A stretch of 64,000 nucleotides of DNA from UBA2589 sp965223235. Lineage in GTDB: Bacteria > Gemmatimonadota > Gemmatimonadetes > Longimicrobiales > Gaopeijiaceae. Positions 1 to 9,218 of the stretch are shown here, piece by piece. Position numbers and translations under genes: made by a program. Position 1 is the stretch's first letter. Every line of letters begins with the position of its first letter. Below the pieces are notes generated by a model. That model made no database searches. It saw nothing but the letters and a program-made list of their open reading frames with translations, and was not told where the DNA came from. The stretch is from contig CBDCVV010000021.1 in the NCBI GenBank assembly GCA_965223235.1, positions 434,001 through 498,000 on the forward strand, written 5' to 3'.

Positions 1-1329
1 GTCGAAGCTTGAGCACGCCGGCGAAAGGAGGACGGTATCGCCGGGACGGGCCACTTCGCGTGCACGCTCGACCACTCGCGCCAACGACCCCGGCACCCGC
101 TCGATCGGTGGACCGTCGCGATCGGCCAGGGCGACCGTCAGCTCTTCGTAGAGACGAGGGCCTACCTCACCGTAGACGAGAACCGCGCGGTCAGTGGCAC
201 GCACCGCCTCCGCGAGTTCGCGGAAGGGCTCTCCCTTGTCCGTACCACCTACAAGCAGGACGATCGGGGCGTCGATGCTCTCCAGCGCGCTCGCCGCCGC
301 GGCCACGTTCGTGGCCTTCGAATCGTTGACCCAGAGCACCTCGGAGAAGGTACCCAACGCCTCCAATCGATGTGGAAGGGGGCGCGCGGAGCGCAGCCCC
401 TCCGCGATCGCATCGGACTCGATTCCAGCCAGACCGGCCACCAAAGCGGCGGTGAGTGCGTTGGTAACGTTGTGGGCACCGAGGAGTGGTAATTCCTCTT
501 TGCGCACGAGGGGCTCGGCCGCGCCATCGAGCGAAAGGGTGAGCCACTCGTCGGCCACGAACGCATGCTTGGATCCGTGACCGAAGTAGAAGCGCTCCCC
601 GGCCGCATCCCCGGCCAGTTCCTCGACCTCACGATCCCCCGAGGGAAGAACCCAACGGCTCCGCTCATCCGCGGATTCGAAGAGTCGCGCCTTGTCCGCG
701 TAGTATGAATCGACCCCGTCGTACCGATCGAGATGATCCGGCGAGAGGTTCGTGACCACACCGATGTCCGGCTGAAAAGTCTCCACACCCGCGAGCTGAA
801 ACGAGCTCATCTCCAGCACGACCCAGTCGTACGGATCTTCGGCAAGAGCGAGTTCAGACGCGGGGGGTGCTAAGCCGCCCCCGACATTGCCACCGGCCGC
901 CGCGTGAAGGCCGCCAGTCTTCAGCAGGTGTTCCACGAGCATCGTGGTCGTCGTCTTGCCGTTCGTGCCGGTGATCGCGACTAGTGAAGCCGCGTAGAAC
1001 CGTGAGGCGAACTCAGGCTCTGACACCCAGCTGACTCCGCGTGCCGCGAGTTCGCGGAGCACTGGAGCGTCCGGCGGGATACCTGGGCTCGCGATGACGA
1101 CGTCCGACCGTGTGATCCGGTCGATGTCGTGTCTTCCCAGCTCCACATCGACCCCATCTCCGAGGTTGGCTCCACGAGCTGCAGCTGCATCATTTTCGCA
1201 CGAATCCGAGACATAGACATCTCCTCCTTGTTCAGCGGCCAAGCGGGCGGCAGCGACGCCGCTCGCACCTAGCCCAATGACTGACACCGATTGTCCGATC
1301 AAACCGTTTCGCTCTTTGCGGGATCTCAT
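1..1329 (-). CDS. murD: UDP-N-acetylmuramoylalanine--D-glutamate ligase (MurD), 3' end outside window
   Basis: Adds D-glutamate to UDP-MurNAc-L-Ala in the cytoplasm, the second amino-acid step of peptidoglycan precursor synthesis. The frame is open from an ATG at 1329 to base 1, giving 443 codons without a stop. Visible are an N-terminal Rossmann-like start (VSVIGLGASGVAAARLA), the Mur ligase P-loop TGTNGKTTTT, the central motif NLSPDHLDRY and, at the very end, GDTVLLSPACSSFD, which in MurD lies about 20-25 residues before the C-terminus. So only the last few residues are missing. It is the last visible gene of the dcw operon, 15 bases after mraY. A GTAGGA sequence precedes the start. murG, murC and ftsW would be expected further left, outside the window. 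Confidence 0.95.
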   Translation of the reverse strand, partial: MRSRKERNGLIGQSVSVIGLGASGVAAARLAAEQGGDVYVSDSCENDAAAARGANLGDGVDVELGRHDIDRITRSDVVIASPGIPPDAPVLRELAARGVSWVSEPEFASRFYAASLVAITGTNGKTTTTMLVEHLLKTGGLHAAAGGNVGGGLAPPASELALAEDPYDWVVLEMSSFQLAGVETFQPDIGVVTNLSPDHLDRYDGVDSYYADKARLFESADERSRWVLPSGDREVEELAGDAAGERFYFGHGSKHAFVADEWLTLSLDGAAEPLVRKEELPLLGAHNVTNALTAALVAGLAGIESDAIAEGLRSARPLPHRLEALGTFSEVLWVNDSKATNVAAAASALESIDAPIVLLVGGTDKGEPFRELAEAVRATDRAVLVYGEVGPRLYEELTVALADRDGPPIERVPGSLARVVERAREVARPGDTVLLSPACSSFD

Positions 1330-1344
1330 CACGCATCCTACCCG

Positions 1345-2451
1345 CTACCGCACCTTCAACGTGCTGAACGCGAGCATCGCGCAAAGCACGCCAAGGATCC
1401 AAAACCGATTCACCACCTGAGTCTCAGCCCAACCGAGCTTCTCGAAGTGGTGGTGGATGGGCGCCATCCTGAAGACTCTCCGCCCTTCTCCGAAGCGCCT
1501 CTTCGTGTACTTGAACCAACCCCGCTGCACGATCACTGAGACGGTCTCGAGTACGAAGACGCCCCCCACGATCACCAAGAGGAATTCCGCCTTCAGCAGA
1601 ATGGCGAGCACGCCTAATGCGCCCCCGAGTGCGAGGGAGCCCGTGTCGCCCATGAAGACTTCGGCCGGGTGCGAGTTGAACCAGAGGAAGCCCAGCGCGG
1701 CGCCCGCGAGTGCCAGGGCGAAGATGGTCAACTCCCCCGCACCCTCCAGATAGAAGAAGCCGAGGTATGCCGACGTATCGGTCCGACCCGCGATGTACGC
1801 GAACATGCCGAGCGTCGCAGCCGAGATCGACGTGAGGCCTGCGGCTAGTCCGTCCAGGCCGTCCGTCAGATTCACGGCGTTCGAGGTGCCGGATACGACG
1901 AAGCCTGTGAAGAGGATGTAGACCGGAACCGAGAAGGCGGCCGCGACGTCGGCAAAGAAGGGGACCGAAGTCCACGTCGTCGGGTGTGCAGAGATCGGGT
2001 TTGCGACCAGGAAGGCGCCGAGGCCGAGCCCGAACGTCCACTGCCCGATCATCTTGTACCGAGCGACTAGTCCACGGGTCTTTCCCTGCACCACTTTCAG
2101 GTAGTCGTCCAGGAAGCCAATCCCACCCATCCAAAGGAGGGATACGACAGCGAGGACCGTGTACCAGTTGTCGAGGCGGGCCCACATCACGGTGGAGAGA
2201 GACGCCGCGGCGATGATGATCAACCCGCCCATCGTCGGGGTCCCAGACTTGGTCAGGTGACTCTCCGGGCCTACCTCACGCACCACCTGGCCCACGCCAG
2301 CGGTGCGTAGCTTCCGGATTACCCACGGCCCTAGCGCGAAGGCGATCACCAGCGATGTCACCACCGCTCCGGCGGTCCGAAACGAGATGTACTGCAACAC
2401 GTTGAAGACGCCGTGCACCTCTGCGAGCCGAGGCCAGAGATAGTGCAGCAT
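1345..2451 (-). CDS. mraY: Phospho-N-acetylmuramoyl-pentapeptide transferase (MraY)
   Basis: Integral membrane enzyme that transfers phospho-MurNAc-pentapeptide to undecaprenyl phosphate, making lipid I. The protein has 368 residues, normal for the family, and about ten hydrophobic segments. Family signatures are present: the Asp pair in GFLDDYLKV, NLTDGLDGLAAG and the C-terminal APIHHHFEKLGW loop with its histidines. The start codon overlaps the murF stop by one base (TAATG), so translation is probably coupled. Assignment is secure from motifs and from its standard place between murF and murD. Confidence 0.97.
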   Translation of the reverse strand: MLHYLWPRLAEVHGVFNVLQYISFRTAGAVVTSLVIAFALGPWVIRKLRTAGVGQVVREVGPESHLTKSGTPTMGGLIIIAAASLSTVMWARLDNWYTVLAVVSLLWMGGIGFLDDYLKVVQGKTRGLVARYKMIGQWTFGLGLGAFLVANPISAHPTTWTSVPFFADVAAAFSVPVYILFTGFVVSGTSNAVNLTDGLDGLAAGLTSISAATLGMFAYIAGRTDTSAYLGFFYLEGAGELTIFALALAGAALGFLWFNSHPAEVFMGDTGSLALGGALGVLAILLKAEFLLVIVGGVFVLETVSVIVQRGWFKYTKRRFGEGRRVFRMAPIHHHFEKLGWAETQVVNRFWILGVLCAMLAFSTLKVR

Positions 2452-3863
2452 TAGGCCTCCACTCCTCCGGCCAACCCGGGCACGGGTTGAGCGAAGTCGT
2501 CCGCGAGGTACTCGAGCATGCCCTCGAGTGCGATCCCGCGAGATGCTTTGAGGAGCACGATCTCGTCACCGGCGAGTCGCGCCCTTAGCCGCGGATACAC
2601 TTGCGTCCAGTCGTCGTCGAGCAGGGTCCGCTCTCCGTCCTCACGAATCCCACTCCGGGCAGCGGCAGCGGCGAAGCCACCCGTCAGAACGAAGAGGTCG
2701 ATATCGCGTTGGAGCGCGAAGTCGAGGACGTCGTCGTGCAGTCGATCGGCGTGGTCTCCCAACTCCAACATCGATCCGAGCACCACCACACGGCGCGTTG
2801 CCGTTCCTTGATGTTCGAGAACGTCGAGAGCCGCTCGGACGCTCTGCGGGTTGGCATTGTAGCAGTCGACGATGACGCTCAGGTCTCCGTAGCGACGCGT
2901 TTCACCGCGTAGCGACCCACCCTCGGCCCCGGCCAGACCCCGAACGGCCTCACGCGGCGACACGCCGAGCGTATCGGCCACAGCCAAGGCGAGTAGAGCG
3001 TTCGCGACGCCGTGGCGCCCCGCGATCGGCGTGGTCACCTGCTGACCACGCCAGACGAATGTGTACACGCCGAACACGTCGACATCCGCATCGACCGGCC
3101 GATCCAGCTCAGACGCTCGCTCACCCCACCCTACGACACGGACACGGGAGCAGATCGCCTCGGCCCGCTGCGCCAGATGGGGCGGCTCGTCACCGACCAA
3201 GCACTTGCCGCCATCGGACATGTGTCGGAGGAGGTCGAGTTTCTCCTGTAAGACGCCGTCGAGAGAGCCGAGCTTTTCGAGATGGCTTTCGCCAACCGTG
3301 GTGATGACGCCAACATCGGGGCGTGCAATCTGGGCGAGCGTGGCGATCTCTCCCGGCTCGTTCGTCCCCAGCTCCAAGACAACGGCCTCTGCGTCTTCCG
3401 GGGTGGATAGAAGCGTGAGCGGCATGCCGATGCGGTTGTTCAGATTCCCGGCTGTGGCATGCACGCGCTGCACCGCCCCGAGGGCAGCCGCGGTCATGTT
3501 CTTGGTCGAGGTCTTCCCGGAAGAGCCGGTGATCGCGACGACCGGAGCTTCGATCGAACGACGCCGCCACGCAGCCAACGCCCCCAGTGCCGCGAGGGTG
3601 TCCGATACGGGATAGAGGGGCGCTACCGGGGCCCCCGGAGCCGGACGGGATACCACGGCCCCACGGGCGCCCTTGGCGAGTGCCTCGGCCACGAAGTCGT
3701 GTCCGTCGAAGTGCTCACCGACCAGCGCAACGTAGAGGTCACCTTCACCGACCCTCCGAGAGTCGGTCGATACCCGGGCGTACTCCAGATCGGGACGGGC
3801 AAGGTCAACCCTCAACCCCAGCGCCTTCCTCACCCGTTCATCGGTCCACACGTAGGCGCTCAC
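2451..3863 (-). CDS. murF: UDP-N-acetylmuramoyl-tripeptide--D-alanyl-D-alanine ligase (MurF)
   Basis: Cytoplasmic ATP-dependent ligase that adds D-Ala-D-Ala to the UDP-MurNAc tripeptide. The protein has 470 residues. The P-loop reads ITGSSGKTSTKNM, typical of MurF rather than MurC/D/E, and is followed by LELGTNEPGEI and by VIDCYNANPQS in the C-terminal half, which is a MurF hallmark. The start overlaps the murE stop by four bases (ATGA), and the stop overlaps mraY by one base. Both overlaps indicate tight coupling inside the dcw operon. Confidence 0.97.
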   Translation of the reverse strand: MSAYVWTDERVRKALGLRVDLARPDLEYARVSTDSRRVGEGDLYVALVGEHFDGHDFVAEALAKGARGAVVSRPAPGAPVAPLYPVSDTLAALGALAAWRRRSIEAPVVAITGSSGKTSTKNMTAAALGAVQRVHATAGNLNNRIGMPLTLLSTPEDAEAVVLELGTNEPGEIATLAQIARPDVGVITTVGESHLEKLGSLDGVLQEKLDLLRHMSDGGKCLVGDEPPHLAQRAEAICSRVRVVGWGERASELDRPVDADVDVFGVYTFVWRGQQVTTPIAGRHGVANALLALAVADTLGVSPREAVRGLAGAEGGSLRGETRRYGDLSVIVDCYNANPQSVRAALDVLEHQGTATRRVVVLGSMLELGDHADRLHDDVLDFALQRDIDLFVLTGGFAAAAARSGIREDGERTLLDDDWTQVYPRLRARLAGDEIVLLKASRGIALEGMLEYLADDFAQPVPGLAGGVEA

Positions 3864-5335
3864 GACTCCTCCTCACCCGCGAGGAGGGCTCGAACGATCT
3901 CACGCTCGTCGAAGGGGATCTTCTGCTCCCCGACGACTTGATAGGTCTCGTGTCCCTTTCCGGCGAGGACGACCGTGTCGCCCTCTTCGGCGATGTGGAG
4001 CGCTCGGCGAATCGCCGCCTTTCGGTCGGTCACCCGTTGGTAATCGGCGCCGACCATCCCCGCGACGACGCCATCGATAATTACATCGGGATCTTCGGTG
4101 CGTGGGTTGTCGGACGTGACGATCGCGATGTCAGCGTGACGAGCCACCGCCTCCCCCATGGGGCGGCGTTTCGTCGGATCACGGTCTCCACCCGCCCCGA
4201 ACACCACAATCAGCTTTCCAGAGGTGAGGGGGCGGACCGCGGCCAACGCCCCTTCGAGCGCCGCCGGAGTGTGCGCGAAGTCAATCAACACCGCGTACGG
4301 CTGGGTCTGGATCGCTTCGAGGCGGCCGGAGACTTGGGGAACGGTGGCCAGATGGGCAGCCACGACATCGAGCGGAAGTCCAGCAGCCAGCGCACCCCCG
4401 ACTGCCGCGAGTGCATTGGCCACGTTGTACTCGCCCACCAATGGCAACTCGATTCGGTGGCGCTCCCCTCCGACGTCGAGGGTGAATCTGCTTCCGCGAG
4501 CTCCCAGCTCGATCTCCGTGGCGCGGACATCGGCTGTCGCGGCGGTGATTCCGAACGTGCGGAAGTCTCGGCCTTGGAGGTCGAGGCCGGACCACGCCGC
4601 TTCATCGGCATTCACAACGACTGAGCCGTCGGGAGCGACGAGAGAGACCAACATCGTCTTGGCCTCCCGGTAGGCGTCCATGTCTCCGTGGTAATCGAGA
4701 TGGTCTTGAGACAGGTTGGTGAAGACCCCGACGTCGAATGCGGTCCCGTCCAGCCGGTGCTGTGCGAGGGCGTGAGACGAGGCCTCCATGACGACGGCTC
4801 CGACCCCTCCGTCGACGAGCTCACGAAGCCAGATGGCGATCTGCACCGGGTCGGGCGTGGTGAGTCCTTCGCTTTGGGGGCGAACCCCGCGCTCGTCTAC
4901 GAGACCGAGCGTCCCGATCACAGCCGCCGGCATTTCAGCCGCCAGGAGGTGGCGGAGGATGAGGGCCGTGGTCGTCTTCCCGTTCGTACCGGTCACGCCG
5001 ACCGTCTTCAACTCTCGGCTCGGGCTTCCCATGACCGAACTACTGGCGAGTGCGGCGGCTCGTCGCCCATTCGTTACGACGAGCTGGGGCAGATCGATAT
5101 CGAGGGGGCGCTCCACGACTGCGGCGACGGCTCCAGCAGCCGCGGCCGCAGGTACGAAGTCGTGCGCATCGAAGCGACTCCCCCTCCAAGCGAGAAAGAG
5201 GTCGCCGGGGCGAACCGCACGAGAGTCGAGTGCGAGGCCACGAACGGCGATGTCCTCCGACCCGCGCACCTCGGTCAAGAGGTCAGCGGAGCGGAGGACG
5301 TCTCCCACCCGACGCAGCGGGGCCGCACTATTCAT
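3860..5335 (-). CDS. murE: UDP-N-acetylmuramoyl-L-alanyl-D-glutamate--2,6-diaminopimelate ligase (MurE)
   Basis: Cytoplasmic Mur ligase that adds the third residue of the peptidoglycan stem peptide. The protein has 491 residues, with the P-loop GVTGTNGKTTTALI, the carbamylated-lysine region (EASSHALAQHRLDG) and NLSQDHLDYHGD. The C-terminal domain carries SDNPRTEDP. The DNPR motif is known to go with meso-diaminopimelate rather than L-lysine specificity, so the wall is predicted to be of the DAP type. It starts 8 bases inside the 3' end of ftsI and ends in an ATGA overlap with murF. Confidence 0.97.
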   Translation of the reverse strand: MNSAAPLRRVGDVLRSADLLTEVRGSEDIAVRGLALDSRAVRPGDLFLAWRGSRFDAHDFVPAAAAAGAVAAVVERPLDIDLPQLVVTNGRRAAALASSSVMGSPSRELKTVGVTGTNGKTTTALILRHLLAAEMPAAVIGTLGLVDERGVRPQSEGLTTPDPVQIAIWLRELVDGGVGAVVMEASSHALAQHRLDGTAFDVGVFTNLSQDHLDYHGDMDAYREAKTMLVSLVAPDGSVVVNADEAAWSGLDLQGRDFRTFGITAATADVRATEIELGARGSRFTLDVGGERHRIELPLVGEYNVANALAAVGGALAAGLPLDVVAAHLATVPQVSGRLEAIQTQPYAVLIDFAHTPAALEGALAAVRPLTSGKLIVVFGAGGDRDPTKRRPMGEAVARHADIAIVTSDNPRTEDPDVIIDGVVAGMVGADYQRVTDRKAAIRRALHIAEEGDTVVLAGKGHETYQVVGEQKIPFDEREIVRALLAGEEES

Positions 5336-7310
5336 AGGTGTGGCCCCGATACCGCAGGCGCACCGTGTCGCCCGGCATCAGCCAGGAACCTGCGGGCGGT
5401 GTGCTGCCGTTGACTTCGCCTAACCCGACCTGGGCGACCCGCAGTCCGAAGCGGTGAAGATGCCGGATGGCTTCGCGAGCTGAATAGCCGGACAGGTCCG
5501 GCACTGGAACGCGGCCGTCAGCCCGCTCACTGGGCGAGTCCCCGAGATCTTGACCGACGGGGGGCAACACCGGACCGGGCCGACTTGCGAAGGCCGGGCT
5601 CAACGGAGCGGGTCGAACCGGAGGAGCGTCTTGTACGGCAAGGATCCCACTCAACGACAGCGAAGACGGGACCGCGGCTAGCGCCGCTTCCATTGTGGCG
5701 CGAGTAACGGGGGCTGCAATGGCCCCACCGTAGTAGTCGTCGCCCCGTGGACGATCGAGCTTCACGAAGACCACGAGCTGGGGAGCCCCCGCCGGGAAGT
5801 ACCCCACGAAGGACGAGCTGTACTCGCCAGCCACGTAACCGCCGCCACTGCTGAATCGGGCGGTGCCGCTCTTACCCGCCACTCTGTGTGCCCCGACCCG
5901 CGCCAGCGAGCCGGTCCCCTCGGTTACGACACTCTCCAACGCCTTGCCTACATCGCGAGCCGTCTCTTCGGAGATCACCTGGCGAACCACGCGAGGCTCG
6001 AAGCGTTCCAACACCGAACCGTCGGCTTCACGGATCTCGCGGACGAGTCGCGGCTCCATCAGGACGCCACCATTCGCCAGTGCCCCGTAGGCCATCACCA
6101 TCTGGAGCGGCGTGACGGCGATCTCGTATCCGTACGCGAGCGAGGCCGCAGACAGCGCAGACCACTCCGAGGGGCGGCGCAGCACGCCCGACGCCTCTCC
6201 TGGAAGACCCGAGCCGGTCGACACACCCAGACCGAAGTCCCGTAGGGCTTCATACTGCTGACCGGGGCTCATCCGCGCGCCGAGCTTGGCAATGCCGATG
6301 TTCGACGACTCCTGAAGCGCTTCGCGGAGCGTCAGGACCCCCTTCGTCTGGATGTCGGTGATCACGCGACCGGTTTCGGTCACCCAACGTCCGTCACCCA
6401 CATCGACGGTATCGGACATCGTGGCGAGGTCATTCTCCAAGAGTGCCGCGACCGTGAAAGGCTTGAGCGTCGACCCGGGCTCGAAGGACGTCGTCACGGC
6501 GGACAGGGCGCCGTGGTACCCGTCTTGGGTCGAGAACAGAGCGAGGATCTCGCCGGTATACGGGTCGGTGATCACGACGTCACCACCATGAGCGTCGTGG
6601 GTTGCGACCGCCTCGAGCAACGCCGCTTGGGCGATCTCTTGGAGCTCAGTATCCAGGGTTAGGACGACCTCTCCCCCAGACCGGGGAGCCTCGACCGTGT
6701 ACTGCTCGCCTGGAATCGCATTGCCTTCGTGGTCGCGCGCCACGATCTGACGCCCGGGAAGGCCACGGAGATGCTCGTCGAAGATCTGTTCGATGCCCCC
6801 CCTCCCCTCGCCTTCGAGGACCACCCCGAGCGCCCCGCGCGCCAGATCGAGGTGTGGGCTGTACCGCTCGAACTCGAACTCGAGGTGGACCCCGCGGAGA
6901 CCGTCGAGCTGCTCCCGGACCGAGGGAGCGTGCAGCCCAGCTCCGTTCCACCCGCGGCCCCGGGTTGCGAGGGCCCGCGCACGCGCCTTCGTCACGCCGA
7001 GCGAAGCAACGAGCGCTTCCTGTACCTCGTCGAGGTCCGCGACCTCGGTGGGAGCGACGTAAACCCGCACTCGCTCTCGGGTTACGGAAAGAGGCCGCCC
7101 TTCACGATCGAGCACCGATCCGCGGGCGGCAGGAATGAGGCTGCTCTCTTGGTGCTGCTGCCGCGCGCGTTCACTCCACTCGACGGACTGAACCACTTGG
7201 ATCTGGCCCGCGCGAGCGAGAATCCCCACGCTGCCGAGGAGCCAAAGGGTGAGGAGGGCCCGGCGGCGCCAGGGACGGGGCCGAGCGTCGACGGTCGCGC
7301 GCGCCCTCAA
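5328..7310 (-). CDS. ftsI: Division-specific class B penicillin-binding protein (FtsI/PBP3) with C-terminal PASTA domain
   Basis: Septal DD-transpeptidase anchored in the inner membrane. The protein has 660 residues, with one N-terminal membrane segment (about residues 18-34), a pedestal domain starting near RGSVLDREGRPL, and a transpeptidase domain. The active-site motifs are SxxK at Ser280 (GSTLKPF), SSN at 335-337 and KSG at 480-482. A PASTA domain occupies roughly residues 608-658 (VPDLSGYSAREAIRHL). The frame begins with TTG at 7310, overlapping the ftsL stop as TTGA. PASTA domains are commoner in Gram-positive PBPs but also occur in FtsI of several Gram-negative phyla. Confidence 0.95.
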   Translation of the reverse strand: MRARATVDARPRPWRRRALLTLWLLGSVGILARAGQIQVVQSVEWSERARQQHQESSLIPAARGSVLDREGRPLSVTRERVRVYVAPTEVADLDEVQEALVASLGVTKARARALATRGRGWNGAGLHAPSVREQLDGLRGVHLEFEFERYSPHLDLARGALGVVLEGEGRGGIEQIFDEHLRGLPGRQIVARDHEGNAIPGEQYTVEAPRSGGEVVLTLDTELQEIAQAALLEAVATHDAHGGDVVITDPYTGEILALFSTQDGYHGALSAVTTSFEPGSTLKPFTVAALLENDLATMSDTVDVGDGRWVTETGRVITDIQTKGVLTLREALQESSNIGIAKLGARMSPGQQYEALRDFGLGVSTGSGLPGEASGVLRRPSEWSALSAASLAYGYEIAVTPLQMVMAYGALANGGVLMEPRLVREIREADGSVLERFEPRVVRQVISEETARDVGKALESVVTEGTGSLARVGAHRVAGKSGTARFSSGGGYVAGEYSSSFVGYFPAGAPQLVVFVKLDRPRGDDYYGGAIAAPVTRATMEAALAAVPSSLSLSGILAVQDAPPVRPAPLSPAFASRPGPVLPPVGQDLGDSPSERADGRVPVPDLSGYSAREAIRHLHRFGLRVAQVGLGEVNGSTPPAGSWLMPGDTVRLRYRGHTYE

Positions 7311-7588
7311 TGGTCCTCCACGAGCGCCAAGATGACCTGCTCGGTGGCACTCGGAGTGTGAAGCCCGATCTCGCCCGCAGCCTCGACCATGCGGGCGCGG
7401 CTCCGGAGGTGCTGGATCTCACGATCGAGCTCGACCCTTTCACCCCGGGCCACCGATACGTGACGTCTGAGTTCATCGAGGTGACGGTTGGCTTCGAGCG
7501 CACGACTCTGGCGCCACGTTACGAGCCCCAAGGAGCACATCAGGAGTACGAAGGTGAGAACCGCACGTCCGACGGTCGCGCCGCCCAT
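7307..7588 (-). CDS. ftsL: Cell division protein FtsL-like
   Basis: Small bitopic membrane protein of the divisome. From the ATG at 7588 it has 93 residues: a short cytoplasmic tail, one membrane segment (AVLTFVLLMCSLGLVTW) and a heptad-rich coiled coil (ANRHLDELRRHVSVARGERV), ending in a sequence typical of FtsL (ARMVEAAGEIGLHTPS). I chose the ATG at 7588 because it overlaps the rsmH stop as TGATG and has GGAGGG just upstream. An ATG at 7606 would give 99 residues and a 19-base overlap. Sequence conservation in FtsL is low, so position between rsmH and ftsI and topology carry much of the call. Confidence 0.85.
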   Translation of the reverse strand: MGGATVGRAVLTFVLLMCSLGLVTWRQSRALEANRHLDELRRHVSVARGERVELDREIQHLRSRARMVEAAGEIGLHTPSATEQVILALVEDH

Positions 7589-8511
7589 CAGGCCGCCCTC
7601 CGCCATGCGCGTAGTCGAGCGCTACGAGCACGGGGGTTACGCTCGACCTCTTCGGCCGAAGGCTTCACGGCCCCGCGCGTCACGACGTCACCGAGCGACA
7701 CAGCCCCGCATGCACACATCGGAAGGTCCGGGGGGCAGACGCACGAACCACTCCAATCTCGGAACGCACGCTTCACGATCCGGTCTTCGACCGAGTGATA
7801 CGCGATGACCACCAACACTCCCCCCGCCCTCAACACATCCCGAATCCCCGGCAGCGCAGCCTCGAGCGCGTCCATCTCTTCGTTTACGGCAATGCGTACA
7901 CTCTGAAAGATCCGTGCCTTGTCACTGGTCGACGGAGACCGACCGAGGGCGACGGCGATCGCCGCCACCAAGTCATCACTTGTCTGAAGTGGGGCGGAGC
8001 GTCGCCTCTTCGTCACTTCCTTTGCCAATCGCCGAGCCCGCGGCTCCTCGCCGTAGTCGCGGAAGACCCGGTGGAGCTCGGCCTCTGAAGCGTCCGCCAG
8101 AAAGGTCTTCGCATCGGAGGGTGCGGAGGCTGACATCCGCATGTCGAGCGGGCTCCCGCGCCGAAAGGTGAAGCCGCGCGCATCGTCGTCGAGTTGGTGC
8201 GAAGACACGCCCAGGTCGAGGAGGGCGCCGTGCAGCCCCAGATCGCGCACCTCAGGGTCCCTGCAAGCGCGATCGAATCGATCGAGAAGAAAGCGGACCC
8301 GAGGGCGATGTGCTCCGACGGCTTCCGAAGCCTCCTGCAGTGCTTCAGCGTCCTGATCGACCGCGAGCACCCGACAGGTGGCACACGCTTCGAGCAGGAG
8401 CCGCGTGTGCCCACCCCCGCCGACCGTACCGTCGAGATAGAAGCCCCCTTCGACCGGCGAGAGCAGCTCGAGAACTTCGGACGCGAGCACCGGGATGTGG
8501 TATGCCGACAT
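7588..8511 (-). CDS. rsmH: 16S rRNA (cytosine1402-N4)-methyltransferase (RsmH/MraW)
   Basis: SAM-dependent methyltransferase that modifies C1402 of 16S rRNA in the cytoplasm. From the ATG at 8511 the protein has 307 residues and begins MSAYHIPVLASEVLELL, the typical family start. The SAM site is DGTVGGGGHTRLLLE. Further signatures are LDLGVSSHQLDD, RGFTFRRGSPLDMRM and VIAYHSVEDRIVKRAF. The frame stays open upstream to about 8838, but that part overlaps mraZ in another frame and has no family similarity, so I exclude it. It lies 5 bases after mraZ. Confidence 0.96.
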   Translation of the reverse strand: MSAYHIPVLASEVLELLSPVEGGFYLDGTVGGGGHTRLLLEACATCRVLAVDQDAEALQEASEAVGAHRPRVRFLLDRFDRACRDPEVRDLGLHGALLDLGVSSHQLDDDARGFTFRRGSPLDMRMSASAPSDAKTFLADASEAELHRVFRDYGEEPRARRLAKEVTKRRRSAPLQTSDDLVAAIAVALGRSPSTSDKARIFQSVRIAVNEEMDALEAALPGIRDVLRAGGVLVVIAYHSVEDRIVKRAFRDWSGSCVCPPDLPMCACGAVSLGDVVTRGAVKPSAEEVERNPRARSARLRAWRRAA

Positions 8512-8516
8512 GTCGC

Positions 8517-8948
8517 CTACCCGAACAGCTTGTGGGCCACGTCGTCCAGATCGCCGGCAGGCTCTTCGACCTGTGCCCGATACGTCTCCGGGTCCCAGAG
8601 CTCGATCCGATCCAGGTTGCCGCAGAGCAGAACCGTCCCGGAGAGTCCGGCCGCATCCTTCAATAGGGCCGGCACCAAGATCCTCCCCTGCTTGTCCGGT
8701 ACCACTTCCACAGCGTTGGCGATGATCACCCGGACCTGATTCCATCCTTCCGGATTCGAACGCCGGAAGTCGAGAAGGTTCCTCTGCACCTGATCCCAGC
8801 GCTGTTCGGTGAATAGCGTCAGATAGCCGTCCTCCCACTTGAGGAGGACGAAGCGGCTTTCGTCAGCGTCTCGGCGAAACGCCGAGGGGAGGCTGACGCG
8901 CCCCTTCTGGTCCATCTGATGCTCGTACTGCCCTACGAATGCGTTCAC
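8517..8948 (-). CDS. mraZ: Transcriptional regulator MraZ
   Basis: DNA-binding protein at the head of the division/cell-wall operon, built from two AbrB-like SpoVT half domains. I place the start at GTG 8948, giving 143 residues beginning (M)NAFVGQYEHQMDQKGRVSLP, which lines up with the family N-terminus (FxGxYxHxLDxKGR). The second half has VVPDKQGRILVPALL, the repeat of the same motif. An upstream TTG at 8981 is in frame but falls inside a row of TGG repeats that looks like the MraZ operator, so it is the less likely start. In E. coli MraZ represses its own operon. Confidence 0.94.
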   Translation of the reverse strand: MNAFVGQYEHQMDQKGRVSLPSAFRRDADESRFVLLKWEDGYLTLFTEQRWDQVQRNLLDFRRSNPEGWNQVRVIIANAVEVVPDKQGRILVPALLKDAAGLSGTVLLCGNLDRIELWDPETYRAQVEEPAGDLDDVAHKLFG

Positions 8949-8962
8949 CGAATAAAGCCGTG

Positions 8963-8997
8963 TGGTACAGAGTGGGGGCAAGTGGGGATGATTGGAG
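8963..8997. promoter_or_regulatory. mraZ-box-like operator: four TGGNN units at 10-base spacing
   Basis: Read on the plus strand, TGGTA (8963), TGGGG (8973), TGGGG (8983) and TGGAG (8993) follow one another with exactly five bases between units. MraZ of E. coli is known to bind TGGGN repeats separated by five bases upstream of mraZ. The array lies 15-49 bases upstream of the GTG start chosen for mraZ. Binding by this MraZ is inferred. Confidence 0.7.
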
Positions 8998-8999
8998 CA

Positions 9000-9029
9000 A
9001 AGTACGATGAGATGGCAGAACAGCGCAAG
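9000..9029 (-). promoter_or_regulatory. Possible sigma-70-like promoter of the dcw operon
   Basis: On the minus strand a TTGCGC (9024-9029) and a TACTTT (9000-9005) are 18 bases apart, which would start transcription within or next to the TGGNN repeats. Such matches are frequent by chance, so this is only a candidate supported by its position. Confidence 0.3.
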
Positions 9030-9218
9030 AGGTGGTTTTTAGCAATTTCTTAAGTCGAGCAGGCGGGTCGATTTCGGGCGTAAGTGACTGAGGTGAAGGC
9101 ACAAAGGGCATAGGGAGAGAAAACCAATTCCGCGAAAATCCGAACGAAAACCGAAAGTCTGGAGTCGCAGAACGGAGGTGAGGTGGGACGAAGTGGGGTG
9201 GCCCCGCGGTGTGAGGGC
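9030..9218. other. Non-coding stretch upstream of the dcw operon
   Basis: Together with the operator and terminator this is part of a roughly 340-base gap between mraZ and the next gene. It is richer in A and T than its surroundings and has purine runs. I see no gene or RNA in it. Confidence 0.5.

Noticed and set aside
8949..8981. N-terminal extension of MraZ from TTG 8981
   Set aside because: The added residues are not part of the MraZ family and the codons lie in the TGGNN operator.
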